From UBA8437 sp964646205 (GTDB lineage: Bacteria > Planctomycetota > Planctomycetia > Planctomycetales > Planctomycetaceae), in NCBI GenBank assembly GCA_964646205.1, contig CAZYAZ010000007.1:1-64000 (forward strand): DNA of 64,000 nt, in the 5' to 3' direction. The notes under the pieces were generated by a model. The model did not search any database. It had not been told where the DNA came from and was given only the letters and a program-made list of their open reading frames with translations. Positions within the stretch are counted from its first letter, which is position 1, and each line of letters begins with the position of its first letter. A program made the position numbers and the translations under genes. Shown here one piece after another: positions 8,026 to 17,249 of this stretch.

Positions 8026-8997
8026 ATGCAATTCGTCAGGATCGGTTCGAGTGACCTGGAGGTCTCCCGGATGGCGCTGGGCCTGGGGTTTCGCGGGCAG
8101 TCGTCTGACAGTGAGGCGGTACGGCTGATCGAGCACGCCATCGACTCGGGCATCAACTTCATCGATTGTGCCAACAAGTACCAGTTGAGAACGGACGCTG
8201 ACGACGCGCACGGCAGTTCCGAGGAGATTCTCGGTCGTGTGCTGAAGACTCGCCGTGACCAGTTGGTGATCACGAGCAAGGTGGGTGCCGAGGGTGGACC
8301 CGAGAAGGAGGCCGGGGGATGTTCACGGGAGAACATCCTGCGAGAGGTTGAACGCTCGCTATCGCGATTGGGGACCGACTATATCGATCTCTACTTTCTT
8401 CATCGTTTCGATCCTGTCACTCCGATGGAGGAGACGCTGGGTGTGCTCGATGAACTGGTCACCAGCGGCAAGGTTCGTTACGTCGGTTGCAGCAACTACC
8501 AGGCCTGGCAGGTGTGCAAGGGCTTGTGGTATTCCGAGAGGATGGGGGCGGCCCGGTTTGTCTGCGTCCAGAACAACTACAACCTGCTGAATCGGGGTCT
8601 GGAACGCGAGATGTTTCCCCTGGTTCGCGACCAGGGTCTGGGCATGATGGCCTTCAGTCCGCTCCAGGTCGGATTACTCAGCGGAGCGTATGTTCCCGGT
8701 GAGCCGCCACCGCCCGGGAGTCTCTGGAGCGAGAGACGCGAGGAATTTGACAAGGTGTTTCGAGGTGAGACTGCGGCAATGGTGGAAACGGCCGCCGCGG
8801 TGGCACGTGCCAGGGGGGTGTCGATGCCGCAGTTGGCTGTCAACTGGGTGCTGGCTCGTGAGGAGGTCTCGGTGGTGATCACCGGAAGTGACTCGGTTGA
8901 GCAATTCGATGACAACCGTGCTGCGTTCGACTGGGAATTGGATGACCTGGAACTGGCCAAGCTCAATGAGCGGTTTGTCGAGATGATGGTGTGGTGA
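8026..8997 (+). CDS. Aldo/keto reductase
   Basis: 323 residues, a single (beta/alpha)8 aldo/keto reductase domain without a signal peptide, so cytoplasmic. Visible family features: IGSSDLEVSRMALG at the N-terminus, a DSGINFIDCANKY block carrying the catalytic Asp and Tyr region, VITSKVGAEGG with the catalytic Lys, LGTDYIDLYFLHRFD, SGKVRYVGCSNYQ, a mid-protein FVCVQNNYNLLNRG block, and a C-terminal VVITGSDSVEQ cofactor-binding stretch. Members reduce aldehydes or ketones, often sugars, with NADPH. It lies 43 bp behind the DUF1080 gene. The substrate is unknown. Confidence 0.93.
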   Translation: MQFVRIGSSDLEVSRMALGLGFRGQSSDSEAVRLIEHAIDSGINFIDCANKYQLRTDADDAHGSSEEILGRVLKTRRDQLVITSKVGAEGGPEKEAGGCSRENILREVERSLSRLGTDYIDLYFLHRFDPVTPMEETLGVLDELVTSGKVRYVGCSNYQAWQVCKGLWYSERMGAARFVCVQNNYNLLNRGLEREMFPLVRDQGLGMMAFSPLQVGLLSGAYVPGEPPPPGSLWSERREEFDKVFRGETAAMVETAAAVARARGVSMPQLAVNWVLAREEVSVVITGSDSVEQFDDNRAAFDWELDDLELAKLNERFVEMMVW

Positions 8998-9016
8998 TTG
9001 GGGCCGCTGGCACTGC

Positions 9017-9320
9017 TCAGACATCATCCTCGAGCATTCGTTCAATTTCCTCAACGAAATCTTTGGCTTCCTTGAGCCCGGATCCCATGGTGTCTCGGTG
9101 CAGCTTGATGGCCTGAATCTTGTTGCCAGCGGTGAGCTCTTCAACGATGTGTTCTGAGGGCTTCGTTGGGGTCGAAGTCAATTCCCGCGTTCTTTTTCAA
9201 CACTTCCACGGTGGATTCCAGTTGAGAGATCTTGGCGGCGTTGCGCCTTGTGTGCTTGTTGGCACCCCCAATGACCAATGACAGCAAAACGACAATGCCC
9301 AAGATGAGAATGGGGTCCAT
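9017..9320 (-). pseudogene. Membrane-anchored bL12 C-terminal-domain-like protein, frameshifted
   Basis: From the ATG at 9320 the frame reads MDPILILGIVVLLSLVIGG, a single membrane helix, then a short coiled-coil-like stretch (NAAKISQLESTVEVLKKNAG) and IDFDPNEALRTHR before a stop at 9141. The frame one base over continues as EHIVEELTAGNKIQAIKL, then GSGLKEAKDFVEEIERML and DDV, ending at 9017. The GLKEAKDFVE part matches the signature of the ribosomal protein bL12 C-terminal domain, used in a class of small membrane proteins. Dropping one base from the four-base run at 9168-9171 joins both halves into one 100-residue protein. The cause may be a homopolymer assembly error, a true mutation or, less likely, programmed slippage. 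Confidence 0.7.
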
Positions 9321-9368
9321 CGCCAGTGGTCCTCGTTGGATCGACTGGATTCGTAAAACTGCGTCGGG

Positions 9369-10616
9369 TTAGTCCGTTATTCCATACAGGTGTTTCTTGC
9401 TTCGCAAGATCAGCAGTCCCTCGGTGACGGCTGGTGAGGCCATGAAGCTGTTGGCGAGCGTGTTGGTGGCCAGTTGGCGATATTTTTGTGGGTCAGCAGC
9501 AAAGACGTGGCAGAGTCCACGTTCCTCCTCGAAACAGAAAATCCTCTTTCCGATGAGTATCGGCGATGCGCAGAACTTGCCGGTGAGCCTGGCGGTCCAG
9601 CGAGTTTTGCCGGTCTGGATGTCCACGCACGAGGCCACTCCATCGTTGCTGACCATGTAGACCGACTGGCCGGTCAGCAAAACCGACGGCCGCGAGGGAA
9701 CACCGCGCATTGTCGACCACTTGACGTGGGTCTTGGTCACGTCACCGTGGCCATCAGGTCGGACGGCCATGAGCAGGTTGGTCACGTCCCCGCTGTTGAA
9801 ATAAAGCACGCCGTCCTGGAACAACGGCGGGCAACTGACGTTGGCCCCGCCATGGGTCACTCGCCAAAGTTCTTTGCCCGTGGCGGGATCGTAAGACATT
9901 GTCGCCATCGCAGCGGGAACGACCACCTGTGATCGTCCGTCATGGGTGATGGTACGGGCCGTGGAGAAGGCTTTTCTGTAAGCTCCTCCCTTGCCCCCGA
10001 AGTCGACGTTTCGGTCGGTCCGCCAAATTGTCTTTCCCGAGCGTTTGTCCAGTGCGGCGACATATTGAACGTCCGATCCATCAAATGGCAGGAACAACGT
10101 GTTGCCAGAGATCGAGACACTGGATGCTGGGCCTCGGAAATGATCGCAGGGCAGGTCGTCTCGTTTCCAGATGACGTCGCATGACCGGGTGTCGAGACAC
10201 GCGGTTCCAAGGCTGCCGAAGTGAACGTAGACCCGCCCCTCTTCCACCCAGGGCGTGGGGGTTGCGTAACTGTTGAACGGATGAGAGTACTGCGGGTTCT
10301 TCGGTGCGAAGACTGTCTTGTCGTGCAGGATCTTTCCCGTCTTGCGATCCAGGCACATCACCGCCAGACGACGGCCATCCAGAGTGGCCGTTGTCAGCCA
10401 GATCTGTTGTTTCCAGGTCACCGGGGACGACCAGCCCTTGCCCCAGATGGGTGTCTTCCACGCGATATGGTCTGTCTCGCTCCAGGTCGTGGGGATTCCT
10501 GCCGCCTGCGACGTCCCGTCGCCACGTCCACCTCGGAACTGATTCCATTCCGGTTCGGTGGCCAAACCGGTTGCGGACATTCCGGAGAGGAGCATCATCC
10601 AGAACACGTGCTTCAT
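9369..10616 (-). CDS. PQQ-binding-like beta-propeller protein, secreted
   Basis: 415 residues from the ATG at 10616; a TTG four codons upstream (10628) is less likely. The signal peptide is MKHVFWMMLLSGMSATGLA. The mature part begins WNQFRGGRGDGTSQAAGIPTTW, the usual opening of planctomycete outer-membrane-associated PQQ-type propellers. Repeats follow with the W-docking pattern, such as AALDKRSGKTIWRTD, YDPATGKELWRV and VDIQTGKTRWTARL. These proteins form seven- or eight-bladed propellers, and many lack a cofactor and act as scaffolds. I see no cytochrome motif. It is transcribed toward the L12-like gene and away from the DUF4838 gene that ends 52 bp before its start on the same strand. Confidence 0.9.
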   Translation of the reverse strand: MKHVFWMMLLSGMSATGLATEPEWNQFRGGRGDGTSQAAGIPTTWSETDHIAWKTPIWGKGWSSPVTWKQQIWLTTATLDGRRLAVMCLDRKTGKILHDKTVFAPKNPQYSHPFNSYATPTPWVEEGRVYVHFGSLGTACLDTRSCDVIWKRDDLPCDHFRGPASSVSISGNTLFLPFDGSDVQYVAALDKRSGKTIWRTDRNVDFGGKGGAYRKAFSTARTITHDGRSQVVVPAAMATMSYDPATGKELWRVTHGGANVSCPPLFQDGVLYFNSGDVTNLLMAVRPDGHGDVTKTHVKWSTMRGVPSRPSVLLTGQSVYMVSNDGVASCVDIQTGKTRWTARLTGKFCASPILIGKRIFCFEEERGLCHVFAADPQKYRQLATNTLANSFMASPAVTEGLLILRSKKHLYGITD

Positions 10617-10667
10617 CGGCTGTTCCAATCGTGCAGGTGTGAAAAAGCGAAGGTGACTGGCCAGAAA

Positions 10668-13600
10668 TCAGGGGGCTCGTGACACCTGGCGGACGGCGAT
10701 GTTGTCTATTTCCAGAACGTTGTTCGCAACGTCAACGTGCTTGTAGGTTCCCATTGCCAGAAACCAGGTGGTTCCCCTGGCCGTGGGGTCGTAATACGGG
10801 AGTGGTTGTTTGTTGAGCGGGACCCAACGACCGTGCTCACTTCGAACAAAAGCGAGGGTCGTTCGGTCCACGGTGTTGATCAGCAGTTTCAGTCCGAACC
10901 AGCGTCCCGGGGCGGTCAGGTCACCCAACCCGTGGATGGCGTCGCCAAAATTTCTCCGGTCCTCGGGCAACTCGACCGCGATCAGGTCGCCGCGGCCCGA
11001 CCAGGCATACGTGTTGGCGATCACTTTTCCGTCGACATCAGCAATCGACAGGGTGGGCTGGTTCTTGATGGCCCCGCGGCGGAATTCGGCTTCCACCGAC
11101 ACCAATCCTGGGGCCACTCGTACCGCGTGCATGGGTAGCACATCACTGGGGCATGTCGAATTGATGTCGCAGACAGCTCGCCTGGCGGTTCCAGTGCCCG
11201 ACACCGTCAGCGATTGGTCCCATCCTCGATCTGAATACCGGGTGTTCTCGTACCAGCCGTCGCGGCCGAACAGTGATGATGTTCTGGTTTCGTCCCCGAA
11301 AGCGAGGCCGCTGAAGTCGCAGGCCCAGATCAGGTTGCCCCGGTCATCGGGGGCGTTGAACGTGACCAGTCCAAACCGGGCGGGATCTCGGAAACCAGCG
11401 GGAGTGGGTGACCAGGCCGAATAGGGTGGTCGACCGGGCTGGGTGAATCGGTTGCGACAGAGGTTGAATCGCCACGTGGAACCGGGACGAGGGTGTTGGC
11501 CGCCCAGCCGGTCCAGTGGTAGTGCGGCTCGCAGTTCCCAGGCCTGTTTTCCGACCGTAGTGCGGACCTTGATTCCCGAATTCCAGTTGATGTTGGCGGT
11601 GGCTCCTATTGCTCGGGGAGTTTCTTGCGCGTCGTATACGACACCCCGGCTGGTGATACAGAACTGGTAGTAGGTGGTCCCCAGCCCGGTCGGGTCGAAG
11701 AACAACTCGACCGAGTCATCACTGAAACCACCGACGTCGCGATCTCGTGTCCTCGCCTTCAGAGCCGAAACCAGTGGTTCGTTGCATTTCGCCTTGATGT
11801 AGAACCATTTCTCGTCCCAGGCCAGTTGAAATGTCGTCTGCTGTGGAGCCGGTTGGTTCTTGAGTGTCGTGGTGATGCGCTGGATCGGCGATGCGGCCCA
11901 TGTGGTGTCGTCGGCCCACTTGTCCGTCGACACTTTTCCAGGTGTCTTGGCCACGCTGGCGGTCGCCATCGGGGCCGCTTCGGCCAGCGACGAAGTTTCG
12001 TAGCGGGCTCGGCTTTTGAGCATGTGTTGCAGGATGCCCCTGTCGATCAGATCCACACGGCGTCGGTAGACGGTCTCCTGGGAGGTTGCTTCACGGGCCC
12101 TCTGGACCAGTAGGCCGATTGCATCCAGAAATTCACGAGTTCCCATTCGGTTCCACCACGACCGGGAGTCCTGTCCACCACCACGGCTCATCCAGCGTTT
12201 CTCGAGTGCCGTGTAGAACGCTTTCATCTCCGGAGCCGCGGGGCCGAAGAACGACTGGTAGTACTCGTCGAGGGCCGCATCGATGTCGAGATTCGTGTCG
12301 TCGTAGAGTTTCATTCGCCAGTACAGGTTCATGAAGTCCAGCACAGGACTGACCTGAGCCACTCCGCCGGGCCTGGTTCCGTTGTAGGTCGTCAGGTAGA
12401 GGTACTGTATCTTTCCGCCCTGAAAACCACTGATCTTCTTCAACGCTCGCACGTCGGCTGCATGGACGTGCGGGACCATGCACGGAAAAGCCCACTCGTT
12501 GATGTGGGGCTTCAACAGATATTCCCAGGTGGTGAAGAACTGGCACCGGTTTTTGTTGACGAACTCGGCAATTCGGAGGTGGTCACGGCGTTCGACGTCC
12601 GGGTTGGCGTAGTTCGTGTAGAACTTACAGAACTCGACAGCCACGTTGGGTTCGAAAACCAGTCCTTGTGGCGGGGTGGTGTAGTTGAAGTAGGCGCAAT
12701 TGGAGATCATTGCCTGCGGGTGAGTCTTTCGGACCTCCCGGGCCACGTCGTTGACAAATTTCCAGACGTAATGACTGGCGTTGCCGGCCGGTCCAACGCC
12801 GGGGCGATACAGTCGTTGGCAATCCGGACAACCGCACATGTTCGTGTTGTCGTTGGGCATGACGGAAAAGAAGCGGCCCATTGCACCGCGGTACGCTCCC
12901 GGGAATGGCTCGGGCCGCCCCGAAAAATAATCCCGAGCGATGGAGATCACCTGTTCTCGAAAACCGCTGGCCGCCAGGCACGGCTGAACGTCAGTCTGAA
13001 AGTCCAGCTGTTTCATTCGAGCGAAGCTCTTGGTGCTGAACCACTCGGGATGCGAGTCTCCGAAAGCCTTGTCGTAATAAGAGAACGAATGGTTGGCGTT
13101 GTGTTGTTTCGCTCCCCAGACCCGGTTTCGGATCCAGTACAACAGGCTGGTCCTGGCGTTCACCCAGGAGGATTGGAATTCCTCGCGTTTGTCCCACTGG
13201 GTGAAGGTCAGTTTTTCGGTGTTGGTGAACAACGGGTAGATGGAACGGACCGGGAGGTCGGGGCGACGTCGGATGGAAACAGGCGCGAGGGAGATGTTTC
13301 GATGTTTCGGAACGACCTCACCCAACGATTCGTTGGGCAGATACCATTTGACACCGAGTTGATGTTCCAGGAATGAGTGGACCGCGTAGCAGGTGCCAAT
13401 CGGATGTGAACCGGCCGCGTAAAGGCTGGCGTAGGAGTCGTACTGGACCGGTGCGAATTGCTGCCCGTCGTGGCCCATCAGCAACAGTCCATCCCGATGG
13501 GTCTGGACCACGTATTCCTGTGGCGAGAAGTCCTTGTGGTGAAAACCCAGTGCCCGGGATCTCCGGCTTTCGCCGACCAGGATCACCGTTCCTTTGACGC

Positions 13601-13841
13601 GGGCCGGTTCCCGGACGATGGGCAATCGTCCGCCGGAGATCTTTTCAAGATAGAACTGCAGTTCAAACGCCCCCAGTTGGGCGGAGGCGGTTGGCTTTTG
13701 CGAGAGGAGGATTGTGGCACGCGGCTTGCCAGCCTCGACCAGAACCAGTTTGGTGTCTTGTGCCGCCAACGCTGCTGTCGGTCCTGCCGACAGCAGCAGG
13801 ATTCCCGCCACCAGCAGTCTCGCGAGGAAACGGCTCATCAT
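10668..13841 (-). CDS. Large DUF4838 protein with C-terminal CBM9-like module, secreted
   Basis: 1057 residues with a signal peptide (LARLLVAGILLLSAGPTAALA). Residues about 30-170 form the alpha-glucuronidase-like N-domain (QLGAFELQFYLEKISGG, GTVILVGESRRSRALG). DUF4838 follows to about residue 620: a GTCYAVHSFLEHQLGVKWYLP block, FFSVMPNDNTNMCGCPDC (paired cysteines), AVEFCKFYTNY, YLYLTTYNGT, and a tail around SFFGPAAPEMKAFY. From about 640 to 840 a CBM9-like domain appears (FQLAWDEKWFYIKAKCNEPL, SVELFFDP, WELRAALPLDRLGG, WRFNLCRNR). A last beta-rich region reaches the end. DUF4838 is related to glycoside hydrolases acting on uronic-acid-rich or complex glycans. The second DUF4838 gene of the window (35.7-38.1 kb) has its CBM9-like partner as a separate upstream gene. 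Confidence 0.92.
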   Translation of the reverse strand: MMSRFLARLLVAGILLLSAGPTAALAAQDTKLVLVEAGKPRATILLSQKPTASAQLGAFELQFYLEKISGGRLPIVREPARVKGTVILVGESRRSRALGFHHKDFSPQEYVVQTHRDGLLLMGHDGQQFAPVQYDSYASLYAAGSHPIGTCYAVHSFLEHQLGVKWYLPNESLGEVVPKHRNISLAPVSIRRRPDLPVRSIYPLFTNTEKLTFTQWDKREEFQSSWVNARTSLLYWIRNRVWGAKQHNANHSFSYYDKAFGDSHPEWFSTKSFARMKQLDFQTDVQPCLAASGFREQVISIARDYFSGRPEPFPGAYRGAMGRFFSVMPNDNTNMCGCPDCQRLYRPGVGPAGNASHYVWKFVNDVAREVRKTHPQAMISNCAYFNYTTPPQGLVFEPNVAVEFCKFYTNYANPDVERRDHLRIAEFVNKNRCQFFTTWEYLLKPHINEWAFPCMVPHVHAADVRALKKISGFQGGKIQYLYLTTYNGTRPGGVAQVSPVLDFMNLYWRMKLYDDTNLDIDAALDEYYQSFFGPAAPEMKAFYTALEKRWMSRGGGQDSRSWWNRMGTREFLDAIGLLVQRAREATSQETVYRRRVDLIDRGILQHMLKSRARYETSSLAEAAPMATASVAKTPGKVSTDKWADDTTWAASPIQRITTTLKNQPAPQQTTFQLAWDEKWFYIKAKCNEPLVSALKARTRDRDVGGFSDDSVELFFDPTGLGTTYYQFCITSRGVVYDAQETPRAIGATANINWNSGIKVRTTVGKQAWELRAALPLDRLGGQHPRPGSTWRFNLCRNRFTQPGRPPYSAWSPTPAGFRDPARFGLVTFNAPDDRGNLIWACDFSGLAFGDETRTSSLFGRDGWYENTRYSDRGWDQSLTVSGTGTARRAVCDINSTCPSDVLPMHAVRVAPGLVSVEAEFRRGAIKNQPTLSIADVDGKVIANTYAWSGRGDLIAVELPEDRRNFGDAIHGLGDLTAPGRWFGLKLLINTVDRTTLAFVRSEHGRWVPLNKQPLPYYDPTARGTTWFLAMGTYKHVDVANNVLEIDNIAVRQVSRAP

Positions 13842-13898
13842 ATCGATGTCTTTCGTTGCGATCGCAAAATCGACTGCTCCCCACGAGAAGCGATTTCG

Positions 13899-14735
13899 TC
13901 AAAAATCATCGACCGGTTCTCCTCCGCGGGGCGTTGTCAGTGCCTTGAGAATTTTGGGATCAAGTGAATTCGTGATGAACCGCACCGAACCATCGGCCAG
14001 GGCTGCGTGAAATCCACCCACGTGAGCGGAAGAGGGGCCGGTGGAGGATCCACCCAGTAGTGTCGTTACGTCGAGGTCGCGGGGCTCGCTCCAAGCGAAT
14101 GAGGCCTGGTGCGTTTCGACCACGAGAAGCGTCCGTGACGTGCCATCGGTGATGTCCCTGACTTGGATTCCCTTGTCTCCATCGAAACAGGTGTCCGGGC
14201 CGGTGATGTAGACGTAGTGGGTGGTGTTCAGCTGTCCTTGAGCTGGAACCGACGGGCAACGGAAGACCTCCGGCACCCGGCTGGTGACGGCCAGGTTGGA
14301 GACATCGTTCCACGGCTTGTCAAAATCGTAAGCTTGGTACATCGGGTCGTGCTCAAGATACGGAAGAAGCAGGACTCGCCAACTGTGCATCGGCTTGCCC
14401 GTCTCGTCGGCGATGTAGGCTGGCGGAAAGGTGCCGTACGATTCGTGGTAATTGTGCAGGGCGAGTCCGATTTGTTTCAGTTGGTTTTTGCACTGGCTGC
14501 GGCGAGCCGCTTCCCGGGCCCCTTGAACTGCGGGGAGAAACAGTGCGATCAGGATGCCGATCACACAAATCCCAGAGACCACCACGCCACCAACTAGCAG
14601 CAGCACCCACATCAGCGTGTTGGACTTCTTCGGGGGGTGTTGAGGGGCTGGTGCCACAGTGAGTGGGGAATGACAATGAGGACAAGCAGAAAGGCCCGGC
14701 TCGATCAACTGGGAACAGACTGGACAATCAACCAT
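13899..14735 (-). CDS. DUF1559 pseudopilin-like protein with N-terminal zinc ribbon
   Basis: 278 residues from the ATG at 14735 (MVDCPVCSQLIEPGLSACPHC); the longer frame to 14789 adds only non-conserved residues. Residues 1-24 hold two CxxC pairs forming a zinc-ribbon-like module. A membrane helix follows (TLMWVLLLVGGVVVSGICVIGILIALFLP), continuing directly into the DUF1559 signature PAVQGAREAARRSQCKNQLKQ and HNYHESYGTFPPAY. Near the C-terminus, HVGGFHAALADGSVRFI is the H-x9-DG element. DUF1559 proteins are abundant in planctomycetes and resemble type II/IV pilins, but here the zinc ribbon replaces a type IV prepilin peptide, so classical prepilin processing is unlikely. Function unknown; membrane-anchored. 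Confidence 0.92.
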   Translation of the reverse strand: MVDCPVCSQLIEPGLSACPHCHSPLTVAPAPQHPPKKSNTLMWVLLLVGGVVVSGICVIGILIALFLPAVQGAREAARRSQCKNQLKQIGLALHNYHESYGTFPPAYIADETGKPMHSWRVLLLPYLEHDPMYQAYDFDKPWNDVSNLAVTSRVPEVFRCPSVPAQGQLNTTHYVYITGPDTCFDGDKGIQVRDITDGTSRTLLVVETHQASFAWSEPRDLDVTTLLGGSSTGPSSAHVGGFHAALADGSVRFITNSLDPKILKALTTPRGGEPVDDF

Positions 14736-14889
14736 GGAAGTCAACCGGAGGTTTGTAGGGGATTCGGTTTGAGGAGGCCTTGATGTCACTTGGTTTAGAA
14801 GGCGTTCATTGTCAGCGTTGAAGATGATTCTCGCCAGCAGCTGAGGCGTCGCCCGAACCCAAGGTGGCTGTGGTTGGAACTGTCTCTAC

Positions 14890-14920
14890 AAAAAGAAAGC
14901 CGACGAAAATCGTCGGCTTT
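14890..14920 (-). terminator. Intrinsic terminator of the cold-shock gene
   Basis: A perfect 10-bp inverted repeat (AAAGCCGACG / CGTCGGCTTT) with a 5-base loop lies at 14896-14920. Read on the reverse strand it is followed by CTTTTT (14890-14895), the layout of a rho-independent terminator. It starts 28 bp after the stop of the cold-shock gene at 14948 and separates it from the downstream DUF1559 gene. Confidence 0.85.
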
Positions 14921-14947
14921 CCTTGGTTCACAGAATGTCGCGGATAT

Positions 14948-15145
14948 TCAGATCGGCCGCACATTCTCCGCCCGCGGTCCCTTGGGCCCGCTTCCGGCGG
15001 TGTAGGACACTTGCTGACCTTCCTGGAGGTCGTCGTAGTTGACACCTTCAAGGTTGGAGTTGTGGAAGAAAATGTCTTCACCGGTTCCGGTGTCGATGAA
15101 ACCAAATCCTCGGTCTGTCAGTCTCTTGATTGTGCCTTCTGCCAT
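14948..15145 (-). CDS. Cold-shock domain protein
   Basis: 65 residues, MAEGTIKRLTDRGFGFI at the start. A longer open frame upstream has no similarity, so the ATG at 15145 is chosen. RNP1 is DRGFGFI and RNP2 is EDIFFH, the two RNA-binding motifs of the CspA fold, followed by YDDLQEGQQVSYTAGSGPKG and a terminal AENVRPI. The length is typical for the family. It differs from CspA in having TIKRLTD instead of TVKWFN, a variant I have seen described in other phyla. It binds single-stranded RNA or DNA in the cytoplasm. A strong terminator follows at 14890-14920, so it is probably a single-gene transcript. Confidence 0.93.
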   Translation of the reverse strand: MAEGTIKRLTDRGFGFIDTGTGEDIFFHNSNLEGVNYDDLQEGQQVSYTAGSGPKGPRAENVRPI

Positions 15146-15273
15146 CTCGTATCCGATCTCAAAAAGTGCTGGTGCGGCACTGCCCGGCACGACTGGTCCG
15201 GGCTCAACAAGCCGCGGGTTAATTCTAACCCCGATCAAAAGAAAAATACAAGGTTCTGGCGCCCGTCTTGTGT

Positions 15274-16830
15274 TCAATCTGTGGTGAATGGAGACGCCGG
15301 CAGTCCTTCCTTGTTGTAGAGGTTGATGCCGACAGGGTTGGATTGATACCCGAACCGAACGTGTTTGGGCTGATTGACACCCTCGGCCCAGACGACAACG
15401 GTGTCGCCATCGATGCTGGCTTTCGCCCAATGCCATTTTCCATTTGTCGCCTGGATTGCAAAGTGAGTCAATTCCTGGCCACTGGTCTCCCGGGTGGGTT
15501 CAAGACCTTCTTTTTTGGCAGTGATCAGTCCGCCGCCGACGTGGTCGAATGAAAGGCGGATCTTGTTGCCCTCGATTTTCATGCTTTTGTACAACGGCCC
15601 GCAGGGGACAATTTTTCGGCCATAGTCCTTGGCGAGGGCCAGGCGAGCCAGGCGAGCCCCGACATCCTGCTTGTTCCGGGGATGAATGTCCCGGGCGGCT
15701 CCGATATCGATGATCACCGCCATTCCGGTGTGTGGGAGTCGCAAGGCCCTCCGCTGCCCTTCACGGACAGGACCCCATCCACCGCCGGCTGGATTCGTAT
15801 TGGGATTCTGGAAATTGGCCAGTTGAACCCAGTAGAAGGAAAGGTTGTTGTTCTCGAACACCGTTCGCCAGCCCTTGACCAGCGCCTCTTTCAGGTACTC
15901 GTACCGCAGGCCGTCACCGGCATTGGATTCGCCCTGGTACCAGATTGTCCCGCGGACACTCAGCGGGGTCAGCGCGTGGACCATCCCGTTGTATATTCGC
16001 GTCGCGCCCCCCTTGGGCGAGAAGTTCAATGCCGGAGGGTTGCCGATGGCTTTGCCCGCCTTCACGTTCAGGCGTGCTTGCTTCAGCCAATTCTCGACCC
16101 GGGCCAGATACTTCACATGGTTGGCACGACCAGCGGGTGTGGCCGGATCAATCGCGTTGAGGTTTTCCACGTAGTCTGTCAACTGGGGGACCTGTCGGAA
16201 TCCGACCGGTGGTGTCCAGGGCTCGATCCGCGTGCCACCCCAGTTGGTTCCCACGAGACCAACGGGAACCTTGAGTTCTTTTTGCAGGGCACGTCCAAAG
16301 AAATAACCGACAGCTGAAAACCCGGGGATGGTCCTTGGTTCGCAGAGTTGCCAACGTCCGCGTGCTTCGGTTTGTGGAACCGGAACGGCCACATGGCCGG
16401 GGACGTTGAACAGTCTGATCTGCGGGTGATTTGCTGCCGCGATCTCCTGCTTGGCATTCATCGAGTTGCTGACAGTCCATTCCATGTTGGATTGGCCGGA
16501 GCAGATCCAGACTTCCCCCAGGAGAACGTCTTTGAGCGTGATCGAGTTCTTTCCCTGGACTGTCAACGAGTGAGGCTGTCCGTCGGCTTTCATTGCCGGA
16601 AGTTCCACTCGGAAAATGCCATCGGCGTTGGTGGTCACGGTCGCGGTCTTTCCCGCGAACTTCGCGGTGACTTTTTCACCCGGGTCGGCCGATCCAAATA
16701 GACGGATCGGCTGATTTTGTTGAATCACCATGTGGTGTCCAAAGACTCGCGAGAGTTTCACAGCGGCCTGGACGGAGTGGGACGCCAGCAGAGTGGCCAG
16801 GACCACGGCGAGGAACGTTGTGCGGTACAT
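15274..16830 (-). CDS. Sialate O-acetylesterase-like SGNH esterase, secreted
   Basis: 518 residues from the ATG at 16830, chosen because AAGGA lies 8 bp upstream and MYRTTFLAVVLATLLASHSVQA is a clean signal peptide; the frame is open further upstream without support. After an N-terminal beta domain (SRVFGHHMVIQQNQPIRLFG) comes WICSGQSNMEWT with the likely nucleophile S114. IWYQGESNAGDG and a late DIHPRNKQDVGARLA carry the other SGNH-type blocks. Family members remove O-acetyl groups from sialic acids or, in environmental bacteria, from hemicelluloses and other polysaccharides; the substrate here is open. A paralogue lies at 48741-50438. It is reverse-oriented next to the cold-shock gene. Confidence 0.92.
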   Translation of the reverse strand: MYRTTFLAVVLATLLASHSVQAAVKLSRVFGHHMVIQQNQPIRLFGSADPGEKVTAKFAGKTATVTTNADGIFRVELPAMKADGQPHSLTVQGKNSITLKDVLLGEVWICSGQSNMEWTVSNSMNAKQEIAAANHPQIRLFNVPGHVAVPVPQTEARGRWQLCEPRTIPGFSAVGYFFGRALQKELKVPVGLVGTNWGGTRIEPWTPPVGFRQVPQLTDYVENLNAIDPATPAGRANHVKYLARVENWLKQARLNVKAGKAIGNPPALNFSPKGGATRIYNGMVHALTPLSVRGTIWYQGESNAGDGLRYEYLKEALVKGWRTVFENNNLSFYWVQLANFQNPNTNPAGGGWGPVREGQRRALRLPHTGMAVIIDIGAARDIHPRNKQDVGARLARLALAKDYGRKIVPCGPLYKSMKIEGNKIRLSFDHVGGGLITAKKEGLEPTRETSGQELTHFAIQATNGKWHWAKASIDGDTVVVWAEGVNQPKHVRFGYQSNPVGINLYNKEGLPASPFTTD

Positions 16831-16937
16831 TGAAAAATCCTTGGTGAGGTGTCGAGTTGAGTACTGCGAATTGTGCTGTTTTGGACATGTCGAATACATC
16901 CGGTATAGACGATTCAAAATGGCCGGATGTGTTGTCT

Positions 16938-17249
16938 TCATTCATTGGGGGATGGAAAAGGTGGGGCAGGGGTTCTGGCCGGGTGACTATCGACGCCAGG
17001 GCGAGTTGCGGTGCTGTTCTCGCAATCCGTCACATCGTCTTCCTCTTCTGGGACCTGCCACTCCCACAATCCGCCGACGAGCAACAAGAGAACACTGGCG
17101 AGCACGACGCTCGTGGGCCATTCGGTCAGCCGATTGTTCCACCAAAGAATCGAAGCGTACAGGCTCGTACCGACAAAACTCACCGACACAGCGTGGCGGA
17201 CGACCGTGCGGGCTGTGGCCTTCGGGTTGGTTTTTCTCAGTAGTTTCAT
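16938..17249 (-). CDS. Small two-helix membrane protein, unknown function
   Basis: 103 residues from the ATG at 17249; the frame is open to 17393, but the upstream part is not protein-like. A basic N-terminus (MKLLRKTNPKATARTVVRH) is followed by two hydrophobic helices, AVSVSFVGTSLYASILWW and TSVVLASVLLLLVGGLWEW, separated by NNRLTEWP. The tail is acidic then proline-rich (PEEEDD, HPARTPAPPFPSPNE). The positive-inside rule suggests both ends in the cytoplasm. I do not recognise the family. It is divergent from the J-like gene on the other side. Confidence 0.55.
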   Translation of the reverse strand: MKLLRKTNPKATARTVVRHAVSVSFVGTSLYASILWWNNRLTEWPTSVVLASVLLLLVGGLWEWQVPEEEDDVTDCENSTATRPGVDSHPARTPAPPFPSPNE

